32,844 bases of DNA from Geobacter sp. UBA5608 (lineage in GTDB: Bacteria; Desulfobacterota; Desulfuromonadia; Geobacterales; Pseudopelobacteraceae), in assembly GCA_002424705.1 (NCBI GenBank), contig DIKW01000103.1:793-33636 (forward strand). The letters are read 5' to 3'. This document shows, piece by piece, positions 30,692 through 32,844 of the stretch. Position 1 is the first letter of the stretch, and every line of letters starts with the position of its first letter. The notes under the pieces are model-generated. The model did no database searches. It was given only the letters and a program-made list of their open reading frames with translations, and was not told where the DNA came from. Made by a program: the position numbers and the translations under genes.

Positions 30692-32844
30692 ATGCTGTCT
30701 CCTTGCTGGTATGCTCGTGTAGTGGAAAGCCGCTGGTACGGCGATTGACGATGATCGACGAGCCGGGATGCCCCTTGGCGGCCTTTTTGACTTCGGTCGC
30801 CAGCGAGGCCAGCTGGGCATAGGATTCCACCCGGCATTCGACGGTGGTTATGATACCGATGGAAAGCGCCAATAGCGGAAATTGTTCTTGTACGCCTTTG
30901 CGGTTGACTGCGTAGTACCAGCCGGCTGCCATGTCCTTTTGGCCATGGAATACCGCCAGTTGCGCCTCGAAGTCGTGGATCAGCCGTTGAGCGCATTCCT
31001 TGCCACTGCCCGGTTCGGTGATCAAAATAAAATCGTCGCCGCCGATATGACCGGCAAAGCGTTGATTTTCGGGCGCGGCCAGCACCAGCAGTTCGCACAA
31101 CTCCCCCAGGGCCTTGATCACCTGATCACCCTTTTGGAAGCCATAGTTGTCGTTAAACGGCTTGAAGTTGTCCAGATCGACATAGGCAATGTCAAACGGC
31201 TGCCCCGCTGCAAGACGGCTGGTGATTTCCCGCTGGATACCCTCGTTGCCCGGCAGCCCGGTCAGCGGATTGGCCCCCTTGGCCAGCACCAGGTTGATGG
31301 CGGTGATCGCTCCTACAAACAGGTTCACGTCGAGCACGCCAGCATAGCGGCCCTGACGCACCACACAGATGTTGTCGGCCTTCAAGGTGCCGGTCAGTCG
31401 AAAGACCTCCCGGGCCGCTTCCTCGATCCGCTGATCAGCCTCCAGCAGCAGCGCCACCGGGCTCATCAGATCGCGGATTTTTTTGGCGTGGTTGATATGG
31501 AATCCGTAACCATGGCGTCCGATAACCTGCTCTTCGATAAAGGTCACACGGTTCAGGATGCCGGCAACCTGGCCGCCCTGCACCACGGGCAGCACCTGTA
31601 GATCCCGGCGGGTCTGGAACCGCTGCAGGGCTGTGGTGAGGCGGTCGCCGGGCTGGATCGGTTCGATCGCCACCATAATCTCGCGCACATATTCGCAGGA
31701 CGGGACCAGCGGAACCGGCATTTCTTCACTGACTTCATGCTTTTGGACCTGCACGGCCGGTGCCATAGCGACCGTATGATCGTCTACCACCGGCATCCGC
31801 CCCTGCAACAAGTCGCCGAAATCTTCTACCGCCAGCGGCCTACCCAGCAGGTAACCCTGCACCTCATGGCAGCCCCGGACAGCCAGATGCCGCAGCTGTG
31901 CCTCGGTCTCAACGCCTTCGGCGGTCACCCGCAAACGCAGCGCCGCAGCCAGGGCGATGATAGCATCCACAATGGCTGCGTCATCCAGATCACCAGGTAT
32001 GTCACGCATAAAACAACGATCGATCTTGAGCGTGTCCACCGGCAGATCTTTCAGGTAGGCGAGCGACGAGTAGCCCGTGCCGAAGTCGTCGATGGCAAGG
32101 CTCACGTTTCGCGCCATGAGCTCGCGCAGCAGCGTGCCGATCTCTTCGCGCGTATTCATCGCCATGCTTTCGAGCAGTTCGAGCTGGAGCCGCCCGGCCG
32201 GCAGCGCGGTTTCGCTGAGTATGGCGCTCAGGTCGGCGAGGAAGCCGTCGGTCACGCACTGCCGGGCCGAGAGGTTGACGGCGATGCGGCCGAACTCGAA
32301 GCCCGCGTCGAGCCATGCGCGCGCCTGGCGGCATGCCTCGCGCAGCACCCAGCGGCCCAGCGGCACGATCAGGGCCGATTGCTCGGCAATGCCGATGAAT
32401 TCGCCGGGCGCAACGATCCCGCGCTGCGGATGCTGCCAGCGCAGCAGCGCTTCGATACCGACGATCCGATTCGTCGAAATGTCGTACTGCGGCTGGTAGA
32501 AGAGGCAGAATTCGTTTTGCTCCAGCGCGCGGTGCAGCTCGCCCAGCGTTTCGAGTTGCGCCAGCGCCGACGAGGTCATGGTGCTCTCGAAGAACTGGAA
32601 TACGTTGCGGCCGCGGCTCTTCGCGCCGTACATCGCCTGGTCGGCGCGCATCATCAGTTGTTCGGCCTCGCTGCCGTCGTCGGGGTAGATGCTGATGCCG
32701 ATGCTGGGCGTCGTGAAGATCTCGCGGCCGTCGATCACCATGGCCGCGCCCACCGAGTCGAGCAGCGTGCGCGCGAGCCGGCCCACGTCGCGCACGTCGC
32801 TTATGTCTTCGAGCACGAACGCGAATTCGTCGCCGCCGAGGCGC
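30675..32844 (-). CDS. GGDEF-EAL-CBS-GGDEF protein, N-terminus outside window; mosaic codon use
   Basis: At least 722 residues are visible; the frame is open to the window edge, where RLGGDEF of a first GGDEF domain is encoded (32843-32823). Next comes a complete EAL domain (EALLRW near 32454, NLSARQ, IDDFGTGYSSLAYL, LKIDRCFM, AEGVETE). Two CBS motifs follow (about 31720-31300, VREIMVAIEPIQPGD and IRDLMSPVALLLEAD), then a second GGDEF domain with the altered motif GHIGGDDF (about 31030). The first cyclase and the phosphodiesterase look catalytically intact; the second GGDEF may be regulatory. Codon choice changes sharply near 32,015: upstream Thr is mostly ACG, downstream almost always ACC. 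This suggests a recombinant gene or an assembly join. Confidence 0.85.
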   Translation of the reverse strand, partial: RLGGDEFAFVLEDISDVRDVGRLARTLLDSVGAAMVIDGREIFTTPSIGISIYPDDGSEAEQLMMRADQAMYGAKSRGRNVFQFFESTMTSSALAQLETLGELHRALEQNEFCLFYQPQYDISTNRIVGIEALLRWQHPQRGIVAPGEFIGIAEQSALIVPLGRWVLREACRQARAWLDAGFEFGRIAVNLSARQCVTDGFLADLSAILSETALPAGRLQLELLESMAMNTREEIGTLLRELMARNVSLAIDDFGTGYSSLAYLKDLPVDTLKIDRCFMRDIPGDLDDAAIVDAIIALAAALRLRVTAEGVETEAQLRHLAVRGCHEVQGYLLGRPLAVEDFGDLLQGRMPVVDDHTVAMAPAVQVQKHEVSEEMPVPLVPSCEYVREIMVAIEPIQPGDRLTTALQRFQTRRDLQVLPVVQGGQVAGILNRVTFIEEQVIGRHGYGFHINHAKKIRDLMSPVALLLEADQRIEEAAREVFRLTGTLKADNICVVRQGRYAGVLDVNLFVGAITAINLVLAKGANPLTGLPGNEGIQREITSRLAAGQPFDIAYVDLDNFKPFNDNYGFQKGDQVIKALGELCELLVLAAPENQRFAGHIGGDDFILITEPGSGKECAQRLIHDFEAQLAVFHGQKDMAAGWYYAVNRKGVQEQFPLLALSIGIITTVECRVESYAQLASLATEVKKAAKGHPGSSIIVNRRTSGFPLHEHTSKETAYVHTT

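Noticed and set aside
1..32844. CRISPR arrays, tRNA/rRNA genes, intact insertion sequences, prophage
   Set aside because: No regularly spaced repeats, RNA gene cores, transposases or phage structural genes were recognised by eye on either strand.

Overview
The window is a 32.8 kb stretch of dense, high-GC bacterial chromosome. It most resembles a Geobacter/Trichlorobacter-type organism (Desulfuromonadota, Geobacterales). This is inferred from gene content: hybrid cluster protein with an HcpR-like site, a DUF362 ferredoxin, many c-di-GMP enzymes and CTG/GCC/ACC-rich codon use. No rRNA, tRNA, CRISPR array or intact insertion sequence was seen. The window opens inside thiG and closes inside a GGDEF/EAL gene, so both ends are truncated genes.

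Layout. (1) 1-2158 (+): end of thiG, thiE and a TIGR01212-type radical SAM protein, closed by a terminator. (2) 2216-3489: a small AT-richer island. It holds a tiny ORF that looks like the two ends of a type IIG restriction-modification enzyme joined together, translationally coupled to a KilA-N domain gene. (3) 3490-6089 (+): gltX and a YhaM-like OB-fold/HD protein whose C-terminus runs through a palindromic repeat element. (4) 12845-6100 (-): a compact six-gene run of DUF362 ferredoxin, PhnD-like binding protein, HAMP-GGDEF-EAL protein, dtd, small membrane protein and AsmA-like protein. It diverges from hcp (12977-14587, +), whose promoter carries an FNR/HcpR-type palindrome placed as a class II activator site. 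(5) 14738-24674 (+): a phosphate and polyphosphate cluster of Na/Pi cotransporter, phoB, phoR, PhoU-like (DUF47), Pit transporter, SixA, CHAD protein, Ppx/GppA and RMD1/DUF155 protein, followed by a membrane PAS histidine kinase. (6) 26109-32844: mainly minus-strand genes: double-hotdog thioesterase, Cache-GAF-GGDEF cyclase, methylglyoxal synthase, an ArsC/low-molecular-weight phosphatase and a GGDEF-EAL-CBS-GGDEF protein, with one 64-residue unknown on the plus strand.

How the genes fit together. Upstream of the Na/Pi transporter, phoB, the DUF47-pit pair and the small unknown gene lie direct repeats close to TGTAAC spaced exactly 11 bases apart. This is the geometry of a PhoB box, so these units probably form one local Pho regulon. 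The SixA-CHAD-Ppx-RMD1 run points to polyphosphate or phosphohistidine metabolism. Three multi-domain c-di-GMP proteins are present; one sits directly behind an orphan phosphate/phosphonate-type binding protein.

The most unusual signals are the restriction-enzyme remnant coupled to KilA-N, the repeat-derived C-terminus of the HD protein, the Pho-box series, and an abrupt codon-usage switch inside the last GGDEF-EAL gene near position 32,015. That switch marks either a mosaic gene or a chimeric assembly at the sequence end.
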